Shown here piece by piece: positions 1 to 9,784 of a DNA stretch of 64,000 bases (its first letter is position 1; each line of letters opens with the position of its first letter). This DNA comes from Tetrapyrgos nigripes (taxonomy: Eukaryota; Basidiomycota; Agaricomycetes; Agaricales; Campanellaceae): the NCBI GenBank assembly GCA_013368315.1, contig JAACJM010000130.1, positions 1 to 64,000 on the forward strand, read 5' to 3'. Made by a program: the position numbers and the translations under genes. Under the pieces are notes generated by a model. That model was not told the origin of the DNA and made no database searches. It saw only the letters and a list, made by a program, of their open reading frames with translations.

Positions 1-501
1 GTTGAGGAACGAGTGCATTTCCAGGCATGGACTGACTCGGCGGAGTCATCAAGAGAGAGCGAGTCACATTATTTGTCCATGCACCGCCGATGGCTGGAGT
101 CCGTTTCTCAGGCAATGAGAGGGAAAGAGGAGGGAAATCAGTGGACTGCAGATAGACCGCCTGCGTTTGATCCACTGCTCAGCACCCGAGGAGGCGATAT
201 GAGCGACATGTTCTGCGAATTGGTGTGAGAATGATCGTGGCAGCAGTTAGTTGCACGCAGAGTAGGATCTGGCTTTAGCCCAACTGCCCAGTCAGGACAA
301 GCAGGAAGGGGATGCTGTTGCAAGGAGGCCGTTGAAGTGTACATCCGCCTTGATGATGACGATGTTGAAGATGACTTCGGCGAGGCCGTTAATCAGACTT
401 TCAGATATTAATGAGGAATAACTTACAGCAGTAGAAGTAGCATCGTCATTTGGAGAAGGACGATAGTTACCAGAGCTTCCAGTACTGGTGTTCGACTGTC
501 T
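1..501. other. Left edge, no gene recognised
   Basis: Only short open frames without family resemblance are present. The stretch probably holds the 3' flank of the decayed SUZ gene that ends at 502 on the minus strand. Confidence 0.5.
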
Positions 502-1830
502 TCACATAGATGAACTCAGTCTTGGGCCTATGATTTCACCACCTCCATTCATTGTCGAGTTTCCACTGTTCATCAGCACACTGCCCATACCAATACCAGG
601 CCCATAACTCCATGCTGGTCGAGGCAACAGGGCATTATTACGTTTTCCTCCACTGTTCACCAAGTTACCCCCGTTTCTCAGCATACCACGTTGGTTGGGA
701 TTACCTCTCTGTGCATTACCGTTACCCGAACCTGGTATTCGCGAGTCGTTGAAAAGTTGACCAACAGCATTTGGTGGTGAGTGGACAGGGCCAGAACCAG
801 GTGGAGGGGTATAATATCCTGGCATTGGATAGGGATATGGCGGGTGCATGTATTATGGGTAGGGCTGAAGATGCTGAGGCAGCTGATGCGGCTGTGGGCC
901 AGGCATTTGACCATTGGGAGGTTGAGACGGCACAGGAGGGGCTGAATGCATGGAAGGTGGGTTGGCAGGTGGCGGCTACATGTAAGGATTGCCATACAGA
1001 AGGTGAGGAGGTGGTGGAGGATACACCTCGCTTGGTGTAGAGGGTGATCCATCGGAAGAATTTTGAGGAGGCTGAGGCAGCTGTCCAAACGCATATGGAG
1101 GATAATATGGGTATGGTGGCATGTAGGGGTGATTTGGAGGTGGCTGTTGTGACGGCGGCAGCGGCAGGTAGTTCGGATATGCTCCTGGAGCAGAGTGTTG
1201 TACTTGAGGGGGCGGGCTCGTATAATGATGCATACATGAATGATGGTGAAGACGCCCAGGAATTCCAGGAGCTGTTGCCGGAGCCATTGGGGAAGGGAAC
1301 ATTCGAGGACCTTATCGAATGAGTGGATATGTGTTGGACCGGCACGAATCCTTCTTGTTGAATGAAGGCCCAGACCATTCACTCTCCGTCGCTAGTGAGC
1401 TCGAAGCATCATCTGTGTCGCCGACGCTACTACCTGCATGAGAGGCCGAGGCAGAAGTGAGGCCAGATGAGGAGCTGGTGCTCATGTCTTTCTCCTTCTT
1501 CTTCTCCTTCTTCTCCTTCTCCTTCTCCTTCTCTTCAAAATCCATGGATATCCTGTTACATGCTGCATTGTATGCAGCCTCGTGTTCTTCAATAGTCATC
1601 CACTTCTTTCTGCTTCCGCCAGTGGCATTACTATGTCCTCCCATACTGCCGGCTTCAGAGGGTTCGACATCAGATGAGTCAGCGTCTTCAGTTGGGCTTG
1701 ACACAGCGATCTTGTTGAGACCGACGCATAATTTTGAAGGCAGGTTGAGTTGTAGGTTCAGGAGGAACCAAATCAGCTGCAGACGTTTTGTCTGTTCCTC
1801 CTGAAGCAGGCAATGTTGATGGTTGTTCTG
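502..1830 (-). pseudogene. Decayed R3H/SUZ-type RNA-binding protein, R3H part absent
   Basis: Read on the minus strand, the stretch matches the C-terminal part of fungal R3H-SUZ proteins. It shows a short link reading PAFKIMRRS, a SUZ core (KKWMTIEEHEAAYNAA followed by MDFEEKEKEKEK) and a long Pro/Tyr/Gly-rich tail. R3H-SUZ proteins bind RNA or single-stranded nucleic acid through the R3H domain. No R3H domain is visible upstream; the sequence before the link (about 1760-1900) is unrelated. The main frame is interrupted by TAA at 1312-1314, TAG at 976-978 and TAA at 853-855, and there is a one-base frame change near 1690. No splice sites would remove the stops. The family match is good and the broken state is clear. 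Where the relic begins is uncertain because it overlaps, antisense, the first part of the T5orf172 gene. Confidence 0.75.
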
Positions 1831-1847
1831 AAGACCCTGCTGAGAAC

Positions 1848-2644
1848 ATGGAGATTACTGCATCCTGTGTATCCGAGCCAAATCCCCAATCTTCTCCTAT
1901 GGACATTGTGTCGACTCGTCCCGAAGCAGGCGATGGTTGGAGGATGGTTGGAGGATGGGTGGTGACCGTACATATATGGAAGTCGCGACAAACAGCTGCG
2001 ACAAACAACCGACAAACACCTGGCCACTCCCGCCTCTGTCCACACCAATCTCCCAACGTTGCAAACTCCAACGCGCTCTCATGGTATGTGTGCGCTTCTG
2101 GAGTATAAACTCTCTTTTTCAGTGTTTTGAAGTTTTCCGTCTTCCCTGTCCGCTCGCCAAGTTCCTGTTCTACGAGGGCATCTATGCCGATGTCTTCAGT
2201 AGCTGCGTCTGCATCGACATCTTCTGGAACAGATTCTGTGGTGTATGTTTTTGCCTTGAATGAGGGTAGTGGAAAACTTGAGTACAAAATTGGGTCCATG
2301 GGCCGCACGCCCGAGACCAGACTCAGGGAATGGAGGAGGGGACACCAGTCAAAGGGGTTTAGACTGGTGTATTCAGTGAAGATGGTAGGTAGGAATACGG
2401 CATATGTCATTGGTGTGTCGTGTGGGGTTTCCCAATTCGAACACTACTCATTTTCAACACAGAACACGAAGCCCATCAACAGATACTACAATATGCCACT
2501 AAGATCCACAGGTCATGCCCGGATTGCCTTGTGGTGCACCAGGAAGAATTTGTCATGGAGCTGGATTTCGGATTGGAGGATGTTTGCGACGCTGTCAACA
2601 CGGCAAAGCGACTTGTAGAGACCAGGAGAGTGGGATGCACTTGA
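1848..2644 (+). CDS. T5orf172 (DUF1766) domain protein, 5' end uncertain
   Basis: The supported part runs from about 2200 to 2644. It starts with VVYVFALNEGSG, then YKIG and TRLREWRR, the hallmark of the T5orf172/DUF1766 GIY-YIG-like domain. After an intron at 2389-2462 (74 nt) it continues with EHEAHQQIL and C-x2-C-x2-H near the end (CPDCLVVHQEEF). The family is common in mushrooms; its function is unknown, but a nuclease-related fold is assumed. An upstream exon from an ATG at 1848 joins in phase through a very short intron (2084-2122, 39 nt), so the N-terminus is only tentative. That exon lies antisense to the SUZ relic. The protein is shorter than many relatives and could itself be a partial copy. 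Confidence 0.5.
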
Positions 2645-3110
2645 TGCTTTTTATGTTTCTTTGGTTTTTGGTGTTTTTTTTTTTTGCTTTCCTGCTATTA
2701 AATCTGCTTTCGAATTGCTGCCAAGGTGTAGGACCACTTATGTATATAGGACTTTGTAACTAAGATATTTTAAAGCAGACGTGTCTTTACGTTGACGCGT
2801 TGGACACGCACCAGCGTTGTATCAGTAGTCCATAAATATCATCTATTAGTACACCTATCTAGAGTTCAGATGCATGATATATTGAGACTCGTATCTGTAC
2901 ATATATCTGGATTCCAGATACATACCATTTCTGGACACAAATCCGCAAAATTGATAGGTGATCTTTCTTTTGTTTGAATAGGTGTGCGAATTGAAAATCT
3001 TTTTGTACTTCTTTCCAAAGATCTAATATGACATGTGTCTGGTCACGAATTAAATGTACCGTAAGGCATCCTAATATATCAACTTTCTGGTTAGATATCT
3101 AACTTACTAA
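2645..3110. other. Intergenic, AT-rich, no gene
   Basis: No coding sequence is recognised. Parts of 2868-2960 resemble 3228-3293 in wording (ATGATATATT, ATATCTGG, GATAGGTGATC-like pieces), which suggests old related repeat copies. Confidence 0.4.
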
Positions 3111-3329
3111 CACGCCGAAAGGACAAAAATATCCGCTCGACGGATAGATGACATATTGTACTGATATAAGATGTTTCTGTGCGCCTTTCTGCTGAGCGGA
3201 TATTTTTGTATTTTCGGCGTGTAATACATGATCTATTTCGACTTATATCTGGGTTCCTAATGTATCTTATTTCCGTGCACATATTAGATCACCTATCCGT
3301 CGAGCGGATATTTGTCCCTTTTCGGCGTG
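3111..3329. mobile_element. Nested MITE-like inverted-repeat element
   Basis: The left end (3111-3147, CACGCCGAAAGGACAAAAAT...) recurs as a near-perfect reverse complement at 3293-3329. A shorter inverted copy lies at 3194-3221. The inner unit 3111-3221 (111 bp) is flanked by TAA on both sides, which fits a 3-bp TWA target duplication of PIF/Harbinger-type elements. The outer unit has no visible target duplication. There is no coding capacity. The assignment to a superfamily is inference from the TAA flank only. Confidence 0.6.
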
Positions 3330-3392
3330 ATGTGCCATGAGCCGGACTTCGAGTTAGTCTTGTGGTAATGTCATAGCGTAGGCACTGGCGCT

Positions 3393-3767
3393 AAGTTATG
3401 ACATAATCAACTATCGGCACGCAAATGACACTTGCATTTCATATCCAAATGGCTTCGTTTTTTCATATACACTCTAGGATATGTACAGGGATACCGCCTG
3501 TAAATTACCATCATTAAATATTGAGTGGAAGTAGTACTTACGCGACGACAGAGATTGCCTGACGCGGAAGTGGCTGTGTACTCGCGGAAATGGACTTGAG
3601 GCCTTTGTGCGAGTTCGACTTCATTTTGAGTCGTGATTTTTGGCAAGCAGGATTAGAAGGATTAATATTGATGAAATGTTAAATAAAAGTTATAATATTT
3701 TGACTGGGTAGTACCGAAAATGTTGCAAAATCGGGTGTGGGAGTTTCTGGTGATTATGTCATAACTT
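3393..3767. repeat. Second inverted-repeat element
   Basis: AAGTTATGACATAATCA at 3393-3409 is perfectly inverted at 3751-3767, 341 bp apart, and weaker GCGCC-type similarity extends outward. On the minus strand inside lies an open frame from 3646 that starts MPKITTQNE, followed by a possible GTAAGT donor. It may be a captured fragment or chance. No transposase is recognised. Confidence 0.45.
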
Positions 3768-4039
3768 CCTGCCAGCGCCCGCGCCTGTAGGTTAGCACCA
3801 GACTACTATATACACACGACAGTGAAGATATGTATATACGTTGTCTGGGTACTCGAGACTAACTTCGAGTAGACCCCGTCAGCACGTTTAACGAGCCATA
3901 AATTTCTTGCGCAACATCTGCATCAGCAAACCAGAAGGGACATATTTTCGTTCACACGTGTCCCCTCAACACAGAGAACGACTATCTTCTGTGTTTCCTC
4001 AATAAAGACTGGTCTACAGACTAGACCTCAATGCCTCAG

Positions 4040-4212
4040 GTACTTTGAAGATCCCGACGGCACTGGCAATCCACTCGCAATGCTATCAGGTCATCAACTG
4101 GGCCAGAGGCACCACGCCGACGGAACACTGAAGCTAATAATAGTAAGGAAGATGGGACCCTATAAAATGAATCCCCCTCGAGACCCAATCAAACTCAGGA
4201 ACTTCTTGTGCG
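4040..4212 (+). promoter_or_regulatory. Promoter of methyltransferase copy 1, shared with copy 2
   Basis: TATAAAA lies at 4161-4167, 46 bp before the ATG. GCTAATAATAGTAAG (about 4132-4146), a CGCCGACGGA block and a CCGACGGC...ACTCGCA block all recur in the same order upstream of the second methyltransferase near 56.1-56.2 kb. The similarity is seen directly; a regulatory role is inferred. Confidence 0.5.
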
Positions 4213-5289
4213 ATGTCGACGAGTGTTGCGGATAACAGCACCCAAATACACAAAATCAGCCTGGACTTGAAAGAACTCAATGCAGACGAACTCGCACTCC
4301 TCCAGTCTCAGACGGGTATTCAAGACATGGACGAACTGAAGAGACACGTTGAGGACATTGCGGAGAGGGCATTCAAGGCAGGCTATATGCTTTTATCTGA
4401 GTTTTCTTCAACTAATACAATGATTGACCAACTTGCAGGTCTTTGGTTACCGCTGCCTAACTAGCACCATATTTCTGAGGTGAGTTTCCTCCTTACGCAG
4501 TACTGCGAGGTTACTCAACGTCCACAGATCCAAATTCGCCTATCAACCAATCTACAAACACGTCCTAGGACTTGGAAAAACGCGTAAAGATGCCATCTTC
4601 TTAGATATCGGATGTGCTTGTACGTCCTGCTCCCTTTTCTCTCCTGCTCCATCTAAATCAGCACTCCAGTAGGACACGACACGCGCAAAGTCGTCGCGGA
4701 CGGCTATCCCGTCCAGAACGTTGTTGCATCCGACCTCCAACCAGAATTCTGGACTCTCGGACACGAACTCTTCAAATCCACTCCAGAAACCTTCCCAGTG
4801 CCTTTCATCCCTGGAAACGCTTTTGACGAGGCGTTTATCCCGGATTGTCCTCCATTTGACAACGACAGGCATCTGCCTTCTACCGAAAAGCCCACACGAA
4901 GCATTTTGACACCCTCCAAATCTCTGGCACCTCTCCAAGGCCACGTCTCAGCTATCCATGCCTCGGCTCTATTCCACTTATTCGTGGAATCACAACAACG
5001 CGTCCTAGCGAGGAAAATTGCCTCTTTACTATCTCCAGAGCCGGGGTCTGTGATATTTGGTATTCACAATGGTGCTGCAACGCCTGGAGAGCATGCAAAC
5101 CGTAGAGGCGAGTCAGTGTTTTGGCATTCGGTAGAGAGTTGGAAGAAGCTTTGGATCGGGGGCGAGGGAGAGGAAGGTGTGTTTCCGCATGGAACTGTGG
5201 ATGTGGATGCCAAATTATTGGAACGCAAACTGTCTTCTCATGAAACGAACCGTTGGTTTCTGGTGTGGTCTGTCAAGCGTGTTGAATGA
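4213..5289 (+). CDS. SAM-dependent methyltransferase, AusD-like, copy 1
   Basis: Four exons (4213-4377, 4439-4479, 4528-4619, 4670-5289) give about 305 aa. The AdoMet loop reads AIFLDIGCALGHD (around residue 95), followed by VVASDLQPEFW and a conserved C-terminal half (PLQGHVSAIHASALFHLF, LLSPEPGSVIFG, WSVKRVE). This is the small fungal methyltransferase family that includes meroterpenoid O-methyltransferases such as AusD; the substrate here is unknown. The first intron (4378-4438) starts with GC (AAG then GCAGGC) and no GT donor fits the phase. The frame is intact. A close paralogue sits at 54.9-56.0 kb on the other strand. It is tail-to-tail with the TPR gene at 5524. Confidence 0.85.
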
Positions 5290-5523
5290 GCCGTTTGTAT
5301 GCAGTTGAAATACAGGAGTACATCATTTCAAAAAGACCTGTCAGTAGTAGTTTATATTCGTGACTCTAGCAGCTGGGCAATATGAGTGTGATATGGACAT
5401 ATGTAGAGCCTGTAATGGATAGAGACAGTAAAGGCAACTATGTGATAAATGAGAAGGATGCGATGATGGACATATTATAAGAGGGAGAAAGGACTGATTT
5501 CAGAGGTGCAGTGGTACTATGTT

Positions 5524-6158
5524 TCAGGCTTCTCCAGACTCTTCGTCGGATTCTTTGTCGTCATCAGAGTCTCCCCAATAGGAACGGTATCGCTCATCCA
5601 CCTCTTTCTGTTCTTTTCGTAGCCTCTCTGCCTTCTCGTGTTGTGAGAGTTTGTCGTAGCATTCAGCCCACAGCGGAAGGTAAGATACTGGACGCAGACT
5701 ACGGTCCTGTTCAAACATCGTCACTCGTAAGCCTTCGAACGAAGAAGTGAATGCAATACACGCACGTTGTCAGTCATCCAGTCCTGATGCAAATCGTACG
5801 CTGCTTGAAATTCCTCTGAAGCCTTTGCATATTCCTCCTGCTCGTAGAGGACATGTGCAAGGTTCACATGTACCCTCAACTTCTTGACGACGTTGCTAGT
5901 CATTTTGCACTGCAACAAAACAAAGGTCAACAGGGCTTCAGCTGTCTTCAGATTTCCTTTTTGCCGATCTTCTTCAGCCAAGTCAATGAGGTCTGGACCC
6001 TCATCCTCTTCACGTTCGTACTCCCCCTGGTCTTCGAAAGCTAATCTGGCCGCTCGAAATTCACGGGGTTCTTGGGCAGCTTGAGCTTTAGCGACTATTT
6101 GGGCAACTTCTGCGGGAGAACATCCGGATAAAATGAGTCCGTGTACATTGGGCAGCAT
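5524..6158 (-). CDS. TPR-repeat protein, unassigned
   Basis: Two exons (5766-6158 and 5524-5706; intron 59 nt) give 191 aa. TPR-like helices are visible: ALLTFVLLQCK, then KKLRVHVNLAHVLYEQEEYAKASEEFQAAYDLH, then LPLWAECYDKLSQHEKAERLRKE. The tail is acidic (GDSDDDKESDEESGEA). The start is the first ATG of the open frame at 6158; an upstream exon is possible because the first residues look like mid-protein sequence. The family is not recognised, and it shows no evident relation to APC8, which holds the equivalent place beside the second methyltransferase. It is probably a scaffold or adaptor, by inference from the repeats only. Confidence 0.6.
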
Positions 6159-6388
6159 GACGGGCAGGAAGAAAGACAGCAATAGGGGCGGTGACTTTGA
6201 TGTGAGGTTAGAGTTAGGGGGGCCGGGGGCCCTGCAGCTAGGGGAGCCGGATGTTTCAGACGCACAAGCAAAGGGGCGGGTCTGAAGGAAGAGAAAAACA
6301 TTAACTACTGAGATTATCAGCTACACGGACACGAAGCAGCACGTACAAGATTTACGCTTAATGCTTAACCTATGCTACTTACAAACAC

Positions 6389-7812
6389 TCAGATAGCTAG
6401 CTCATAGACAAACGCCAGACCGATTTTCGCAAACTCCAGTGAGTGCTCCCAAGAGAATCCGTCCACATCAATAGTATCGTTTTCACTATGGATGAAAGGA
6501 TTCTCGTCGACTGTGGGAGCCTCAGCCGGGAAAGTAGTGGGGTAGCCTTCCTCGTACCAGCTAGCATGGTCAGAGCAAGCATAACCGCACTATAAAGAGC
6601 CACGTAGATAATGAGCAAATGACATTTGAACAGGATGTAGATATTTACCTCATCCGGAACCCAGCTAAGTCTTGAGTGTTCATCAACGAGTTGGCCAACG
6701 AAGGTGTTTAGTCCTTCGTCGACAAAGTCAGTATGCAAGGAGACGACTTCTTCGGTCCCTGGTTTAACGCTGGATGAGAGGGGACTTGATTAGAACAGAA
6801 AGAGAGATAACTTTACGCATCCAGGCTTACTATGCTGTCATGTCAAAGTTCATATAACCTTTCACATCTACATCGTCGCTCTTGTAAGTCGTCGCTATAT
6901 CTTGAGAACCAAGATTTCCAGGTTCTTCGCCCGAGTACCAGTGGAATTCGACAGGGGTTGACGGAGAAAAACCACCATCCACCAGGGCGCGAAAGATCTC
7001 GATGATGTTAACAGCACCACTCCCGTTGTCATCTGCTCCAGGTGCACGGAGTAGGTTTGGGTTACGATTGGCGTTGATAGAATCCAAGTGACCACCTAAG
7101 ATAGTCAGAGGAGAGTCGGCCTGTGATCCAGCTATCTTCGCTATAACGCTGAATTGGGTCCAGCTGTGTTGAAATGCTTTTGCGGTGACGTTCTCGTGGC
7201 CTTCAGCAATCTAAAAATTGTAATCAGAAACAATGAGATGGTAGGATTGTGAGAGCAGATGAAGACTTACTGCTGAGACTGTGTCGAGGACAAACTGACT
7301 AGCTTCTTTTCCAGTGTCTGAAAGATTGAAGAAACGATTGTTGAAGGAGGTGAGCTTGTCCAAGTTGGATTGCATGTTGGAGATGGAAAGTGTCTCAATG
7401 AGAGCTTTCACCTCTTTCTGATGTGAAGGTGCGGGATCTGCCACCACACGTTACCATAAGTATGGACACTAAGAATGGACTAAAAAGACTCACAGTCATT
7501 GTCATTGTCAACTTCCGCAGCCCTGGACTTTGGTAAAGATTGCTTTCTTTCCCAAACTTCGGTCACGTCGAGCTGTAAAAAATAGCTCAACATCCGTAAA
7601 TCACAGAGAAAACATGGACGTACAAAGTGTTGGTGAGTCCTTAAGATTTCGAGCTTCTCTTCTCCCGTTACCCACACAGGTTCAGCGCTGTCTTCAAACC
7701 TCAGTAGACGAAGTCCTTCGGCCGTCTTTGAAACAATATCATCGTGTGTAATGGATGATGCTTGCGCAAAAAGGCCAGGAAGCAGGATTAGAGCCGCAGA
7801 GAGGAATTTCAT
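6389..7812 (-). CDS. M28E leucine-type aminopeptidase, secreted, copy 1
   Basis: Six exons (7624-7812, 7494-7572, 7271-7437, 6831-7210, 6649-6769, 6389-6589) give 378 aa. There is a signal peptide (MKFLSAALILLPGLFAQA) and a propeptide that ends near NMQSNLDKLTSFNNR. All zinc-ligand motifs of the family are present: GGHLDSIN, GADDNGSG, WYSGEEPGNLG, FDMTAY and CSDHAS. The family removes N-terminal residues from peptides outside the cell. The usual DMTGY reads DMTAY here, next to but not at the ligand. A TATA-like ATAAATA lies at 7854-7860 (minus strand). It is about as long as its paralogue at 50.6 kb but lacks that copy's fourth intron. Confidence 0.9.
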
Positions 7813-8148
7813 GGAAGATTTGAGGACCAGATGAGGGCCAACTGATGGCTACGTATTTATGCATGGTTGAGATTCCCAGTTGGTGATGAACCGTCGGACA
7901 AACGAGGTATAGCGGGAGTGAGGAGTCTATTAGGTTTCTTATGCGGTTTCTACAGCCCGTCGATTCTGGGCATAGACCTAGACGGCTGAGAGTGACAAGG
8001 TCGTGTATTACGGAAATCCAAAAGGACGTCCAAAATCATTCCTATCGTTGAGGTCAGAATACGAAGTGACTATAAAGAACGACATAGACGTTGAGAGCAA
8101 ACTGGTGCCATCGGTGCGTGACGCGTATTTTTCTACGCGCCAACCACG
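7813..8148. promoter_or_regulatory. Shared upstream region of M28E copy 1 and MGR3-like gene
   Basis: This is a divergent intergenic stretch of 336 bp. The ATAAATA box on the M28E side (GCATAAATACGTAGCC) matches the box before copy 2 (GCATAAATACGAAGCC). Nothing else is recognised. Confidence 0.4.
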
Positions 8149-9784
8149 ATGTTGTCTCGCGTTCCTCAAGCAGCTATCCAGACTGCGCATCGCAGAACCC
8201 TCTTCTCTTCTTTAAAAACAGCACCCATCTTCTCCAGACCTCTTCTTTCATCCCGAAATCGACATTATTCCATCCTACACGAACAACCGAAAGAACGCCG
8301 ATTCGGACCATGGCTGACAACGTTTGCCATTGCCAGCGCTGCGTTTTTAGGCTATGGAGGGTAGGAAATCTTCTTCTCTCTTCTAACATAGCACTGATTT
8401 TTGACTAGATACGTGCTATATCAAACCTTAACAATGTGGCCTCCCGAAGTCCGAGCTGACTTGCGTGATGCCATCGCAGCAAAACTAAAAGGAGAGTTGG
8501 AACTCAGTGAACGCCATTTCCACAGGTATTCCTATCACTTCTTTTCCAACGTTTGAACATTCCTGACGTGCGCCAGTTTCTAGAGCATGGGACGTCATCC
8601 AAACAGTTCCCATTTCATCGCTGGGTGACATGCCCTATCTCAAACTTACCGGTATTGCCGTCGCTCTAGCAGACGTCCTAGAAACCTCGGGTAAACCCGC
8701 TCGGGCCTATGAAATCTGTGTAGACGCTCTCCTAGTGATGCAAAGAGACGGTGCAAAAGAAACGTTGACTGGACAAGAAAAGCTGCGTGCGATATCTATC
8801 GCTTCAAAATTGGGTCAACTTGCGCAGGAGCTTCAGCGGCCTCAGGAAGAGGAGGAGAAGTGGTTAGTGTTTGCTGTGGAGGAGATGCTCAAGTTGGTCA
8901 AGTCGGAAGGGAAGGGTCCTGGTTCTAATTCTGCTAAAGACGCGCTAGAGGAAGGCCAAGTGTCTCTTCCTTTACTCGTTGTGCCCTCGTGGATCTCGAA
9001 AGCGGATATGGGTGCGCCGTTAGAAGAATTGGGAGCGTTCTACGCGCGGATTGGAAGAATAGAGTGCGTCTTCTGTGTATCCGTCCCGAGATACATACCG
9101 ATACTAATGTTTCGCTTCTCTCCCTTTTCTGATGATAGTTACGCCATGCCTCTCTATCTTCAAGCTATATCCCTTCTCATACCACCTGCACCCAAAGTCG
9201 CTAGCCCTGAAGATAGATGTCGAGGTACGAACACTTTGCCGTTTCTCACTCAGATTTTTGTTGACCGAAACCCCTTTTTGTTTACTCTCCAGGCGCTCAA
9301 CTGATGGGAAACCTCTCCGAGCTCATCATGCGTCGTCCTCCTTCTCCTGAAACCCTACATCAAGCAGAAGCATGGGCTTCTCAGGCTTTGGCAGTTATCA
9401 AGAAAGCTAGAGCTGAAATCAAATCAACTATTCCTGGATGCGAAGAAGTGTATGCTGCCGCACTCTTCAATGTGGCTTATTTCCGTGAGGTGAGGGTTCG
9501 GTTTCTTTGTTCGTTTACCGTTTGCTTCGAGTTTTCTTCCTCTCTCTTGCTCTTGCTCTTTCCTTGCTGATACTCACCAATACTTATACCCTGCCCATCA
9601 TCCATAGATATCTGGAGACAAAGTCTCCGCTCGTAGATTCTACAAAGAAGGGTTGGACCAAGCTAGGGCGAATCAGATTAGCGAGGGAGTAGTAGAAGCT
9701 TCCAAGGCGCTAGCGCGTATAGACTCGGAGTCGACAGGTTCGGGCTTGGACTCAGACGTGGATGTAAAGTCAATGACACCCTAA
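8149..9784 (+). CDS. Mitochondrial TPR membrane protein, MGR3-like
   Basis: Six exons (8149-8360, 8409-8525, 8584-9063, 9139-9224, 9293-9489, 9608-9784) give 422 aa. The first 45 residues are Arg/Ser-rich without acidic residues, like a mitochondrial presequence. One membrane segment follows (WLTTFAIASAAFLGYGGYVL). TPR-like helices follow: ALADVLETSGKPARAYEICVDALL, AISIASKLGQLAQEL, AMPLYLQAISLL and QAEAWASQALAVIKKAR. This layout is that of the fungal MGR3 family, which in yeast helps the i-AAA protease recruit substrates in the inner membrane. The second acceptor is TTTCTAG at 8583, because the nearer one would bring in a stop. Identification is from architecture, so moderate. Confidence 0.75.

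Noticed and set aside
678..1382. Open frames of 234 and 218 codons on the minus strand in other frames of the SUZ relic
   Set aside because: Composition is scrambled; only the frame with the SUZ core and Pro/Tyr-rich tail matches a known family.
1688..2410. Minus-strand frame of 240 codons as a separate gene
   Set aside because: Its 3' part is the link of the SUZ relic and its 5' part is the complement of the T5orf172 coding exon.
5524..6158. Left TPR gene as a truncated copy of APC8 (which would extend the inverted duplication through the middle gene)
   Set aside because: Both are TPR proteins in the equivalent place, but no APC8 signature and no stretch of shared wording was found.
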